From Mactromeris polynyma (Eukaryota; Mollusca; Bivalvia; Venerida; Mactridae), in NCBI GenBank assembly GCA_032209605.1, contig JASFXZ010000003.1, forward strand, positions 11,410,807-11,474,806: 64,000 nt of DNA. Reading direction: 5' to 3'. The notes under the pieces were generated by a model. It had not been told where the DNA came from. It searched no databases and was given only the letters and a program-made list of their open reading frames with translations. How positions within the stretch are numbered: position 1 is the stretch's first letter; each line of letters opens with the position of its first letter. Shown piece after piece: positions 23,003 to 37,400 of the stretch. The position numbers and the translations under genes are program-made.

Positions 23003-25366
23003 TTAAAACCCTGTAACATGTGTTATAAAATCTATTATATTTGTCAGTGATATAAGAGAGGGAGAAAAAGTTGCTACAGGGAACGCTACATACTCGTACA
23101 TAAGACAATGCATCACTACACAGACAGGGAAAACAACAGTCCATAAATCATAACGCATTTGAGGATGCGCAAGGGTAAATACGTAAGGGAACGAGGGCGC
23201 AAGGAATGGCCAGGCCGACCATAAGGTATAACTAAGGAGAACACAGAGAGAGAATAAGTTGCTACAGGGAACGCCACACATGTCATGAAGTACAATCATT
23301 AAAGTTGGGTACTACAAAACACTGCAGACAGTTTCCTTTATTGTCAAAACATACAGACAGTTTAAATGCAACAAATACCTTTATTTGTATTAACTATCTA
23401 ATTTCAAATTATACTATTAAATGTATAATAAACGAACAAAAATTAATATATTCGGACAAATACTTGAAAGCATTCATAACCGTTTACAAAGACATGCATA
23501 GCCACGATTTTATATGGCAGACATTTATTTGTTCCAACAGGATCACCATTAGTGATAAATAATTATTAATAAATTATCATCATTATCACTACCTCAAAAA
23601 TAAAACACTGAAAACACTGCTCTAGGCATATGCAACTGAAGGTGACAATATATAAAACTGAACACATGAAAAACCTGTGTATGTATACTAAATCATACCT
23701 AAAGCCATTCCTTGCTTGTAGAAAATCATCACCGACTTGTACATACACAGGCAATTCCTACTTTTGTTTCTTTTATTTCTAAAAGTAGGTCATTTCTGTT
23801 CAGAAACCCGATGTTATCAAAGTAATAGATAGTTGTAATGTGAAATGTAATTTGGGAGGTTTGAATCAAGTACCAGACAAGAGAAAGAACTTTAAACAAA
23901 ACAAAATAATATGCCAGTCTTTGTGTCTTTCGCAGTGTTTTGTAGGAGCGTCAGTGTAACAAAGATTATCAGTACATTATAATTGTGTCGAATTATACAA
24001 AAGCACTACATCGAAATAATCACGATTTTTTTACGACTTGTAAATGATTTTTATTGACATCGACTTACTACTGAAGTTACCTACCGACTTCCCACCTTCC
24101 GCTAAATAAATTCTCAACGCCATTAAAAATGCATCTAAAAATTGTCCGCGTCAACATTGTGACATTATAAAGAAATAGTTATATTTTAATTCTCGAACAT
24201 AATTTCCTAAACTTTATCAATTATGAAATATGAATGCTATGGCCATAGTTTTTGATGAATGATTTACACATTTTAACAATGAAACGGATTTAACACTTGG
24301 AACAAAATGAAGGCTTAGTGAAATAGTTGCAATTTTAATGGTGTCAAGTATACTTTGACTTCTTAGTGCAAGCTTTATTATTTTACTACGATTGTGTAAC
24401 AAGTTCTCACAACTTAAACTAATCACCCTCAATGACTCCTACCAGGGTTACAAACCAGTACTCGCACCTAAATCAGGAATTGTGAAGTCCCCCAGCTGGG
24501 CTTGAACTCACAGCCTTCGACCAAAATGCCTTCTTAACTACTAACTTATGTAACAGCTTGTGCATTGTACTCAAATGTCATAGCCGTATTGAAATCAATC
24601 CTCTGTGTTATCGCAAAATGTTCAATCCCAGAAGAGCTAGATAAAGACAACAGAAAACAAAAAGCAACATCTTCATTTTTATTTTCAAACCTAGGGTATG
24701 TTCACCGAGATTACTCGACCAATACACATCCAGTCACGGTGCACGATTCATGCAGTAATTTTAGTTCATTTTAATTTAACAAAGGTTTGAAACTGAACAA
24801 ACACTGATTTGCTATGCTATACTCATATCCCATCTCTAAAACAGGATTCAAATCCCTAAGCCTTATACGTCACTAAACCCGCAACTAAGTTTTCCTCCGT
24901 TTAGAAAACCAAGTCAAATACTTTGGTCCTCTTAGTGGAGAAAATTGTGAACATAAGTTCTCCATTGCTGAAGTGATAAATTTACATAACAATAAATCGT
25001 TTATTTAACCACCTTCTATCTGAATACTTGTCATCTCCCCGATGTATCCCGTTTTCTCGTATTCTCGGGGATTTAATGAATAAACTGTCTATCAACACTT
25101 TCCAAATCGTTGAAAATAACGAGCTGGGAAAAGTTGATGAGCTATCCAATAGTATTGACGTAACGAGCGTCGATTTGATCCGATAACGAGAATATGAGAA
25201 ACCCCAAGATAACGAGAAACCCCGAGAATATGAGAAATGGGGATACATGTATCTTCTTAGGCACATCAAATTGAAATGGGGTATTCGAAATACATTCCTG
25301 ACCCACTGAATTCCAATGAACAAGGTCTGAATGTATTTTTTAAGAGAAACACAATAATGACCAGTG

Positions 25367-25377
25367 TTTATTTTATT
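25367..25377 (-). terminator. Polyadenylation signals of NOL11 (two overlapping AATAAA)
   Basis: On the minus strand, AATAAA occurs at 25377-25372 and again at 25372-25367, 35-45 bases after the TGA. This implies a very short 3' UTR. Confidence 0.6.
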
Positions 25378-25411
25378 GTATAATAAATGTACATTGATCA
25401 CATCCAATCTT

Positions 25412-28400
25412 TCAGTATACATGTAACACTTCAATGCAATATTGTCCCATTTTCTGCTCCTGCGGTAATAAGCTTCTAGCTTTAAACTGCTCCAACAATG
25501 CTTCCAAAGTAATAAGGCCATCAAAAAAGTTCATCTGGAAACAGATATACACAAAATATATGTATACATTTTGAAATATTTAAAGTTAATGCAATATTGT
25601 TCAGAATTTACAAAAGAATGAAATAGTCGCAAATCGACAAAATATCAGTATAAAATTCTGCTGATACCATAAATACATGTCTCCCAGTGAGATGGTTACC
25701 AAATATACATTGATTTGATGAATATACTTACAAGCCTATTGTATAATAATAATAATAGTAATAAATTCTTTATTTTCAGAAGGTAACATATTAAGATTCA
25801 CAATAAAGTTGTACATCTTGTTTACAATATGGCCTTCTATTAACAATATAAATAACCAAAAACACACGCACAAACAAACAAGCATTCACACAGGCACACG
25901 CACAAACAATGAATTGTACATTAATATCAGGATGTCTGACAATATTTACTTTCAAATTTTCATTGACATATCGACAGACAAATAATATATTATAAATAAT
26001 ATAGTATACTGATATTGTGTTCTTTGCTCTTGAAAAAGGCCAACTATGCCCGAAATATTGAGATGGAGTTCATTTTTACACCAACTTTAGTGATCCCCTT
26101 TCTGGAATATTTCAACAACAAGCTACTTTGATTGCTTCAAGCTCTGACTGAGATAAAACCATGTAATCTTCTACAATATTTAAATTTGTGTTCTGCTAAA
26201 TTTTAATTAAATGATTTGCATGAATTGTACGAACCTGTTCATTTACCACAGACTTCAATTTGAGAATACACATATGAGAATCAGGAGACAACACAAACTG
26301 TGTGATATGAGCATCTAACACCAGACATAACCATTCTACTATCTGAAATAGAATATAAGATAAAGTCAAACAATTCATAACCAGTCTACTACCTGAAATA
26401 GAATATAAGATAAAGTCAAACAATTCATAACCAGTCTACTACCTGAAATAGAATATAAGATAAAGTCAAACAATGCATAACCAGTCTACTACCTGAAATA
26501 GAATATAAGATAAAGTCAAACAATGCATAACCAGTCTACTACCTGAAATAGAATATAAGATAAAGTCAAACAATTCATAACCAGTCTACTACCTGAAATA
26601 GAATATAAGATAAAGTCAAACAATTCATAACCAGTCTACTACCTGAAATAGAATATAAGATAAAGTCAAACAATTCATAACCATTCTACTACCTGAAATA
26701 GAATATAAGATAAAGTCAAACAATTCATAACCAGTCTACTACCTGAAATAGAATATATGATAAAGTCAAACAATTCATAACCAGTCTACTATCTGAAATA
26801 GAATATAAGATAAAGTCAAACAATTCATAACCAGTCTACTAGACTCACCGACTTGAAAACAAAGAATTTCACATCAAAACTGGCTTTACGGAGGTTATTA
26901 CAGAAGACTTTTCAGTGATTCTTGCCTTGATAGTTCAGTGTATCTGCCGATATTATTAGTACTATGAAAACTAGGTGGACCATGATACTACTAATAATAA
27001 TACAGACAAAATAGATGAGAAAATATTTACCTGATCTAATGAGGTTCCCGATTTTTCACTGTGGAAATTATCAGCCGGTAAACTTGATCTTGTCTTCAAC
27101 AAATAACACAAGTACTCAAGTAGTTTCTGTAGAAATAAATAATCTTATCATTTCCTTAATAAACATATCTTTTACGTAAGATAATCATACAAGGTTCAAC
27201 AACAGACAATGATTAAGCTTAAGGAAACCAACCAAACAAGTACAGTCAATCTTGTATTAAGAGACCGCCCAAGGGTCAGACTAAAAGTGGTCTCTTTAAC
27301 GACCGCTAATTCTTGATTGACCGCAAATTGCATTTAATTGTACGACTGAATAATAAACATGTAATTTATTAAAAGAGATAGTTTTAATGCACAATATATG
27401 TGTTAGAGACAATATTGTACCCAACTTGTTCATATTGTTTACCATAGATTTAGGTCAAAAATAGTCTGTGATTTCATAAGATCTGGTGAATATTATTTTG
27501 TTTAACAAATAAAAAAATGAAACTTTGTTTTGTACATTGTACTTTTAACATGTTAAAAAGCACATTTCAAGTACAAATGTATGTATAGTAGCAGACTAGA
27601 AAATATTGAAACCCAATATCTTATCTGGAACCAAGCTATGTATTAAGACCATTTAATTAAAGGAAAAAGACGACATAAAAAAACCCAACTTTGAGCGACC
27701 GCTGGTCGCGTTATACGCAAGTCGCTTAACAAAACGTAATGGTAAGCGATAATTGTCGGGAGATTTTCAAAATGGTCGCTTACTGCAAATGGCCGCATAA
27801 GACACGTGGTCGCATCAGCAAGATTGACTGTAAATGTCTGCGAGTATGGAATGCTGGTTGGGACATACACTTGGTACATAATATAAGTTATGTAATAGTA
27901 ATTTACTCGGACAAATTAACCTGATCCTCCTGACGAACAGGTACTTTTAATGTTCTATATGGCCTATTTACTATAATAAGAGTAAATAGGTCATATAGAA
28001 CATTGAAATAGTTGGTTTCAAGTACTTGTGAATATAATGAAAGAAATCCACAAATGCAATGATTTCCGTAAATGCAATGAAAAATACCGACACTGCATGA
28101 TTCTCTCACAGAAAAGTATAAAGTCAGCGTAATCGATATATAATATATTCATGCATAAAGGTCAGTATCAGGTTAATACGTTTGGACTACAGCTTACATG
28201 CACAGCACCCTGTATTTGTCACGACGTGTACCGGAGGATAATTCAATCAAGGGGTTTTGAAGTAATTAAGTATCTGTAGACAGAAATTGCATTTCTCTTG
28301 AGGGACATAATTAGTGTGAAAACCCAAGCAAAGTAGCTCACTTCATTAGCAGGAATGTTGCATTCTTTCATAATGTTTATTACAGTAAAACCTCAATATT

Positions 28401-31400
28401 AAGACCATCCATGAGACCCATGAAAACTGGTATTAATATAGAGGTGGTCTTAATATTGAGGTTGAATAAAGAGCAAAACAGTGAAAATGGACTTGAAAAA
28501 TTGTGGTTTTAATTATAAGGTGGTCATATAACTGAGGTGGTCTTTTTGTGACGTTTCAACGTATTTCATGAATTATATTCCTGGGATATACTTAATTGCC
28601 CTAAATGTTAACTATCCACTGTTTATAAAAAGTTTATGATGTTTCAATGTGACTCCAGTTAAAAACTAACTTATATACAAATCATAGTTTTCATACATAA
28701 CAACAATGACAGAAATTTTCATTTGTCAACATTCTATATATATATACAGTCAAACCTGTGTTAAAGACCACCTGCGAACAAAGACCACTATTGCAAAACC
28801 TGTCAATTAACATACTATGGATCATTCATGAATGTAATGTTTAACAAAATAAAGACTGTGAAGTTCGAATCAGCAAAATAAAACGGACATAAAAATGAAG
28901 GAAGTTTTACCAAAGCATCCTTGAATGGTAGTTTCCGCAGACATTCAAGCAGGAACACATCACTGTAGGGTAAACGTAAAATTTTATTTCTGTAATAAAG
29001 TCAAGGTCACATAATTATGAAATAGTTTGATACAGTTTATGAATGTGCTATAATATCAATATAACTCAAACAGCAAATGTTCTCACTAACATCAACATGT
29101 AACTGTTAATACAGAAGAGAAGCACTCTTCATAGACAAGCAAGATGTCACATGAATATCACAAAAATGATAAAATCAAGTCATAGTCACCACACGTTTAT
29201 CACACGTTATTAAGTGTAGTTAGTTTAACCCTATATTGCAAAACCAACTAAAGATGTTTGTTTCTACATAAACAGACAAACCATACTGTCTACATGAGCT
29301 CAACGTACATTCTTGATTTTAAGATCAATAATGATTCAAGGTGCCTTCCAAGGGGCATCTATGATTGAGTAATTATGGTCAATTACATTAAATCACTTGC
29401 TTCTCAACACTGCAGGTTCAAATCCCTCCTGGCATATAAAATTTGCACGGATGTTATAAAGCTGACTTACAGAAGGTTGAACCCAGTTGTAGGTGCTGGG
29501 GTTCTTCTTCCATCCTAATAGCTTGATAAGTCAGAACATGGCCCTCGATATTCATGTGTCTTAAAGCTCAAGGGTATCACTATACTTTGGGGAAGGGGGT
29601 CGCAGCCCCTGGTAGGGGGAGTTTCAAGTGAACTGGGGGAATATTTCGACATCTCTCTGGTCAAGGTCAAACTGGTGTAGACATACAATACTCCCCACAT
29701 AGATGCACATACCTTGTATAAGTAAACAGAACACAAAAAGGTATCAGATAATATGTCTGCTTGTTTCTGTTTGAAGTAGTATTTTTCCAGAGTTTATAGC
29801 TTTTTTCTCCAAGAGGAAAAATTGAATATGAATGATGGGAATTTTGGTTGGGGAATGGGGCTGATATTCGGCCCCAATAATGGAGGATCAAGGGCCGTGA
29901 AGCCCTATAACAAAACAAATGGGATTCTGCATATCTATATGCAGAGTAAAAAAGCCATTCCATGGAGACAAAGACAAAAAGTGACCATCATCCTGTAATA
30001 GGCTGAATCAGGTCCAAAAGGTAGGTCCAAAAGTAAAGTTAAGAGTTAGGGGGGGGGGACAAAAATTCTGAAAACCACAATACGGAGAGATGAAAAGATA
30101 ATTGGTTTATAAGGAACACATAATTGATTATATATCAAGCTAATAGCAATTTTCTGAGCTCCAAGAGGGACATTGGAGATTTTAAAGAGGGACATTTGAG
30201 ATTTTAAAGAGGGTTATTTGAGATTTTAAAGAGGGTTGTTTGAGATTTTAAAGAGGGTTATTTGAGATTTTAAAGAGGGTTATTTGAGATTTTAAAGAGG
30301 TTTCTTTGAGATTTTAAACAGGTTTATTTGAGATTTTAAACAGGTTTATTTGAGATTTTAAAGAGGTTTATTTGAGATTTTAGAGAGGGCTATTTGAGAT
30401 TTTAAAGAGGTTTATTTGAGATTTTAGAGAGGGCTATTTGAGATTTTAAACAGGTTTATTTGAGATTTTAGAGAGGGCTATTTGAGATTTTAAACAGGTT
30501 TATTTGAGATTTTAGAGAGGGCTATTTGAGATTTTAAAGAGGTTTATTTGAGATTTTAGAGAGGGCTATTTGAGATTTTAAACAAGTTTATTTGAGATTT
30601 TAGAGAGGGCTATTTGAGATTTTAAAGAGGTTTATTTGAGATTTTAGAGAGGGCTATTTGAGATTTAAACAGGTTTATTTGAGATTTTAGAGAGGGCTAT
30701 TTGAGATTTTAAAGAGGGTTATTTGAGATTTTAAAGAGGGTTGTTTGAGATTTTAAAGAGGGTTATTTGAGATTTTAAAGAGGGTTATTTGAGATTTTAA
30801 AGAGGTTTATTTGAGATTTTAAACAGGTTTATTTGAGATTTTAGAGAGGGCTATTTGAGATTTTAAAGAGGTTTATTTGAGATTTTAAAGAGGAAGTATG
30901 AAGCTCAAGAAGAATTCTTTGCCATGCGGCACTACACAGCCAAAAGGTGCATTTCCACATCATTTTTAATAGTAGACCATTCAATAAAAACATCTTCTAA
31001 AGAAAAAAGAACTGTACACACCAGTACAGACAGGTAAACAAGGTCATATACAAAAGGATACATGACTGCAGCTCTATATGCGCTGATTGGACATATCTCT
31101 GTTTCACCTTCATCGAAGTCATTCTGTTCTTCCACAAACACTCCAGGTAATTTCTCTTCATCACATCTACAAGAAAAATCGTTACAAAATAAGTTGGTAT
31201 GATAATGAAAATAACAAAATAAAAGGGACATAACAAATAGGTGTAATAAAACCGCTCTGTCAAATCCAGTAAGAAGACAGATATCAACAAATCTATATAC
31301 AGTAAAACCTCACTTAAAGACCAACTCAAAATTAAGAACAAAGTTTTCAAGTGGGATAACGTTAGAGTTTGTGGTACATTGTACAGTTAAACCTCGCTTA

Positions 31401-34400
31401 AAGACCTCCTCAATAATAAGACCACCTAAACATTAAGAACACAATTTTCAAGTCTATTTTCACTGTTGTGCTCTTTATTCAACCTCAATATTAAGACCAC
31501 CTCAATAAGAAGACCAGTTTTCAATCGTCGCGAGGGTGGTCTCATTATTGAGGTTTTACTGTACTGTTCTTTGATTAACCCCCACTGTAACGCAGACGGC
31601 ACAACATGTCAACTTCCAGGTATCCATAGGAAGATGTTTTAATGAAACGTAAAAACAAATAGCTGACTGAAACCAAGACTAATAACCTTACTGATAGCAA
31701 ATACAATATCATTCTAATAGAATATTTAATTCATTTTAAAGTCAATATTACAGTATGCTTCCAAATAGAAATCTATCACCAAAATGTTTAACAAAAAAAA
31801 TCAAACCAGTCACTATCGAAGAAGAAACTAATTACATGTACAAATCATTTATACACGGAAACTAGTCACCAACGAATAGATAAGTTTCATGTCCCAACTG
31901 TTTGGCTTTATTTCTTACATATATTCCAACCACAAATTTTGTATTAAGACATTAATACTTTTGTTCAACTCAGGTTTTACGCCATTTTTCAACATGTTTT
32001 CAACAATTCTTACAACAGTTAGTTGACCTTATCTGTTTTCTTTGAATTCATTAACAACCAGTACTAACTTGTTCTTCTGCGAACAGCCGATAACTGCCCC
32101 ATATGAATCAGACTGCAGCCAAATGTCACAGTATTACATGACCTGCCTAGTCTGGAAATCAAACCCATACCTCCTGGGTGGCAGCCACACACTTTAACCA
32201 CTGAGTTGCATAGCAGGGGGGTGGGGGGCATAAAGCTATAACAAAGTAACTTACTGTAGAAAGAATGACAAGGCACTGCACATACGACTTTCAGGTATAT
32301 TTGGTAATATACTCAAAGCAGAATGCAGCAACATCACCTCACATCTAGATACAAGGCAGTCAAATAATTGACCAATAACACTGAAAAATAAAAGCAAAAC
32401 TAAATTACCAACAATACAAAGACAACTTACATTATATCAGTATTTCAGTAACGTATGACTTCAAAAGCTAATACGAGGGGCATTCAATACATTATGTCAC
32501 TTATGGCCTTCCGTAGAAACCAGGTTGCATAAGAGAATGGAAATTTCATGTAGTTGATTGGGGATGTTTATTTAATGCACATGTGAAATTTAGACTTAAT
32601 CTGCTTAAAATTGACCACGATATTTATTGTTGAATTATACACACTCATATAATGAAACCTGAAGAAAAATTAGAAATCAAGACTTACATTAAAGCCCGAG
32701 TTTCTTTGCGGGTATCTCCAAAAGATATTTTTTCTGCATTGTGTCGCATACATGGTAGTTCTACGGTGACATTAAGAACAGTGATATGAAGACCAGTGAC
32801 ATAATTTATTGAATGCCCCTCGTATCAAGCCCTTTAACTCATTAAATCAATCTTTAATTTTCCATTCATATAAATAAATCTTAAATAGTAAGTACAATGT
32901 ATCTTGTATGGGTATCCTTACCTCATTGGTATACATTTCATATTGATCAACTGCTGAATTTCATTTCTTGCCAAAAAGTTTTTATCTTGCAGCAGTTTCT
33001 GTACTAGACAAGTCATGTGACTTGTTTCTAACCAATGATGATTTCTGTTCTTCTTCAATTCAGTGACAAGGTCTTGAAACGGTTTCTGGAAAACCGAGTA
33101 CGTTTCTGTAGTCTGAAATATGCATACATGTATATAAGTGCAAGACATTTATCATATATCAAGTCTTAAAGATAATACAGTCAGACCTCGTTCATTCTAT
33201 TTCGAATAAAACATGGTTTAGAATAGCCCATTTCAATTCTAGATACATCGGGACTGATATTTATTTCGGATTATGCCAAAAATTCGGATAAAAGGTTGTC
33301 GAATAAACGAGGTCCAACTGTATTTGTATTTTCATGAAAGCATTTAATAAATAAGAGCATTGTAATAGAAAATAATAATGGTTAGTGAAATAATTATTCA
33401 CTGGAAAAGTTTTTCGACTTCAAAACCTTGGTCAACATTTGTACACAAAATGTCCCCATAAATTAACACACCAAAGATCAATACAGGTCCGCAATATAAA
33501 CACAATAATATTTCGTGCCCATGTAAACAAAGAACCAACAATTTTTAATGATCTATACATGTTTGGAGACGAGTTCTTCCGAGTATTTGTTCGTAAATTG
33601 AACTTAATCCAACAATGTGTACTTCAAATTATGGTTAAAAAAATAATTGTGCAGATTTTGTTGAAATTCCTGTCTATTATCTTTAAACCCTTTTCTCATA
33701 AAAAGAGGTGTTCATAATTTTGTTTACAATATAACATAACATCAAACATATCACCTGAATGAATGTTTTTATAACATAAATAAAACAGTAAAAGCAAATA
33801 AACATGATAAAGAAACCTTTTTGTTATAATAATCACACAATCCTCTTATCTCCACAAAAAGCCAGGTTATTGAAATTAAGACCACCTCATTAAAAAGACC
33901 ATACTTTCACGACCCAGATTTTAATTTTTCATCCATATTTTAACTCAATAACCAGCTCACATCTAAGACCGACTTTCTTTATAATTAATGTTTTACTTTA
34001 AGGTATTCCACCCATAATGGACATTTCTCCAAAGGCAAATGAAACTTGTATCGATTTAATCTGTACTATAATGCGGATAAAAATTTAAAATTTCAAAAAC
34101 TTTTCCTGAAAACGTTAGCCGTACAAAAATGACCAGTAAATTGAAAATTAACATTTCACTTCTCATTTGGTAATATTTCTTGTTTAGGAAAGCATGTTTG
34201 TACTAATCAGATATGTAGATTAAAGTAATGTAAGAAACAGCTACAAGAAATTCGAAGAAAATGTTTGTTTTTTTACATTTATGCATATAGCATTTAAGAA
34301 ATGGGCACATTTCCTCTCAAAATAAAAATATTGTTAATAGCAGATGACCTGAACTAAATTGATGTATCAATGGGGCATCAAATTGTCTGTAATAACAATT

Positions 34401-37400
34401 ATTTACCTTATCTAACACAGAATATATCAAACTTTTACCATCCGGTTACAGCGCAAATTCATTTTGAACAGAATGACGTGCACATTTCTCTGAGAAAAAT
34501 TAACACTTCTAAGTGGTTTTGTTTGCTTTTTCACAAAGAATTATTTTTTTTCTGGAAAATTTAACTTAGTGTTGTTGTAAAACAGAATAATAATGAATGT
34601 GCAACAAAATCATGGTAATTTTTGGTCTCTTAATAACTTTTTAAACATTTTCACTATATTTTCAATATAATTTCACTTTATTACTTCCCTTTATGAAAAA
34701 TTTCAGGTTTTTTAGATTAATGCAATTCTTTGTTTTTAGAAAAAACGTATTGAAGCAATTTTGAATAGGATTGTATAATTCAAATCATTTATAAATGATA
34801 ATATTTTGATATTGATTTTTCTAATAAGTTTCATATTTTGCTTACAGAGCCTTACAATGGAAATGGAAGTATTTCAGTTATGGGTGGAATACCTTAGGCC
34901 ATGCTAAATAGGAATTTTGTTAAGCATCCGCGTGCGCCTAGCTAAAAATTCTCAAATATTTTCGATGTCCATGATTCGAAAACGGCAATTTTAGTTGAGA
35001 TCCGAAAACGATGTGATTATTGTGCGAAAACTAGTCAGTTTTAAATTTATTCATGTATAGAATAGGTAGCTAGGTTTCGCGAACTTAGGTTGACGCTTAA
35101 CAAAATTCCAGTTTGGCATGGCCTCAAGTGACCTCCAGAAAGTTTTGAACATTATTTAAAGGTATGTCATCAACGTTTCTTACCAGGGAAATCTTCAATA
35201 AATCTGCAAATATTTTCTTAAGTTTGCTGTGCTCAGGAACACCAGAATTCTGCAAAAACAAGAAAGTCATGAGCTTCTAAATGCAAGAAAAGATGAGAAT
35301 ATAAAAATCAAAAAAAGAAACATTTCAATATTTTCAACATTCAAGCTTACACAAAACATGTAGTTTTACACAGTTTTTTTACATCGGATATTGTCATGAG
35401 TTGTCCTTTATCCTGTCTAGAGTCCCCCCCCCCCCCTCTATCCCTTCTATAGTATATGTATATAGAGGTACAAGTTCTACATATACCATAAAATACATAT
35501 TTACAAATACCATATATACATAAACTAAGGAAGGGATGAAGGGAGATAACTCGTGACAATCTCCTGTGGATTTATTCAAACACACAGTTTAAATGAATTT
35601 GTTAAATAAAACCTTTATTAAAAACCGACAATTCAGAACAAGGGAGGTAAATTTTGTAGATTGTAGAACTATATATTAACACAATATACTAATGTTTAAA
35701 GTCACCCAATTTTTAAAATATTATCTGAAAAGCTGCTAAATGAGCACTTAACAAATCCATAATGCCGAAAGGTACAACTGACCTTCTGTTTGTTTCATCA
35801 GTTTAACGCCGTTTCTCAATGATATTTCAGTTACATACGGCGGCCGGTTCACCTGACCAGTTTTTCCTGGACTGAATTCTAACCAGTACTAACTTACCCT
35901 TCCACAAGGAGCCGGCAACTTCTCCACATGTGGAGGAAAATCGAAATTTTGTCAAATTTTCATCAACTGACCTTCTACATATGTACTGCAATAGTCTACA
36001 ATAAACTACATGTACATAAAACTACAATGTGTTAACAGCAATTTGAGTAAAACCTCACTAAATGACCACTTTACAATTAAGACCAACTCACTAATAAGAC
36101 CATGAACCAGTTTTTTTCAACCAGATTTAAGCCTGGTAATTAGACCACCTCCGAATAAAGATGGACTTTCTTCAAAACCAAAGGTGGTCATATTATTTAG
36201 GTTTCACTGTATACCTTTTTCTTAGCATTCCACAAATGATGTTCTGGCACTGTTTTGTCAGTGATGGATTCTGTATACTTTACACTTCCCAATAAACTGC
36301 TGACAGTAGATGGTTGACACATACACTTGTACAGATACAGTGTTGTACCACACGGTATAAACAGATTATCTCCTAGCTGACACACCTATAATGTACCATA
36401 AATAACGAGCATTAAAACTTTTTCAGTGTAGCTGAATGAAATTGATTTTGACCTACATTTTTGACCAATCAAATGTTGTATATGAAACGCGTTGTTTAAA
36501 TACGCAACAAATTCAACTTGTTCATATTTTAAGCACAGAGGCACCAAACGGGGTGTTTTGATAAGATAATACACTTTCCCGTAGCGTACCCCTCTGGCGA
36601 AATAGGGCGATTCTTTAGAAATCATTCTATCTATGCCATTCATCTTTTTTTAAAGATATTTTTTGTTTGATAAATACAATCAAATCTGATTAAAGAAGGC
36701 TGTCATGTCACCTTAGTCGAAAAAGCAGGGAAATGTAGGTTTTTTTTCTCACAAAAGAAAGGCATAAATTGGAATTTAGGGCTAGTTGGGATGTTTCTCA
36801 CTTCTGGAATATCAAACATGGTAATAATTCACCTCCCTGTACATGCACCATAATTAGACCTCTGTGTTTCATGCAGGTGAAATAAATATTTTGTATTTGA
36901 AAAAAAGGTTAGTTGTACGTTTTTAAGGAAAAGTGGGGGTAACGTAGGGAGCAAGTAACAGTCTGTTAAAGCGATCTGCTAGGGACAAACCATAAAGAAA
37001 ATATTGATCTTCTACCTCCTTGGTGAAGAGCTGCTCAATGTACATGTATGTATTGTTTTAACTCATTTACAGTCCCTGAAAAATCTACATGTACTTGCAT
37101 ATGTAAGAGAAAAAAAGTTTAATGTATATTTTTTCTTCTTGACATGCATATTAGAATCAAGTACATTAAAAAAATTGTGGTTAGAATTGTTGCGATTAAA
37201 TATTTAATTTTTTTTATTGTGGTTTCCAATAGCCCGTTTTAATTTGACACAAGAAATACATCGGGACCAGATATTTATTTCGGTTGATACCGAGTATTCG
37301 GATAGACGGTTGTCGAATAAACGAGATTTGACTATATATATATATACACTGCCATTCAAAATTTCTTTACACATGAATATTTTGAATTTTATTACTTTTT

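Larger units (their letters stand above)
22886..25411. other. Region between the convergent cysteine-rich and NOL11 genes, with a partial duplication
   Basis: Holds the 3' UTR of the cysteine-rich gene, then a direct repeat ('gttgctacagggaacgc' near 23070 and 23262). At 23610-23945 there is a diverged copy of 22130-22262 plus 22625-22822 (end of intron 13). A SINE-like tRNA head (minus) lies near 24420-24540. At 25000-25336 a degraded family A MITE lies just beyond the NOL11 3' end. No gene was recognised. Confidence 0.5.

Noticed and set aside
24982..25524. 180-codon minus-strand frame
   Set aside because: It overlaps the last NOL11 exon in another frame and then a degraded MITE; the homologous frame is the one ending at 25412.
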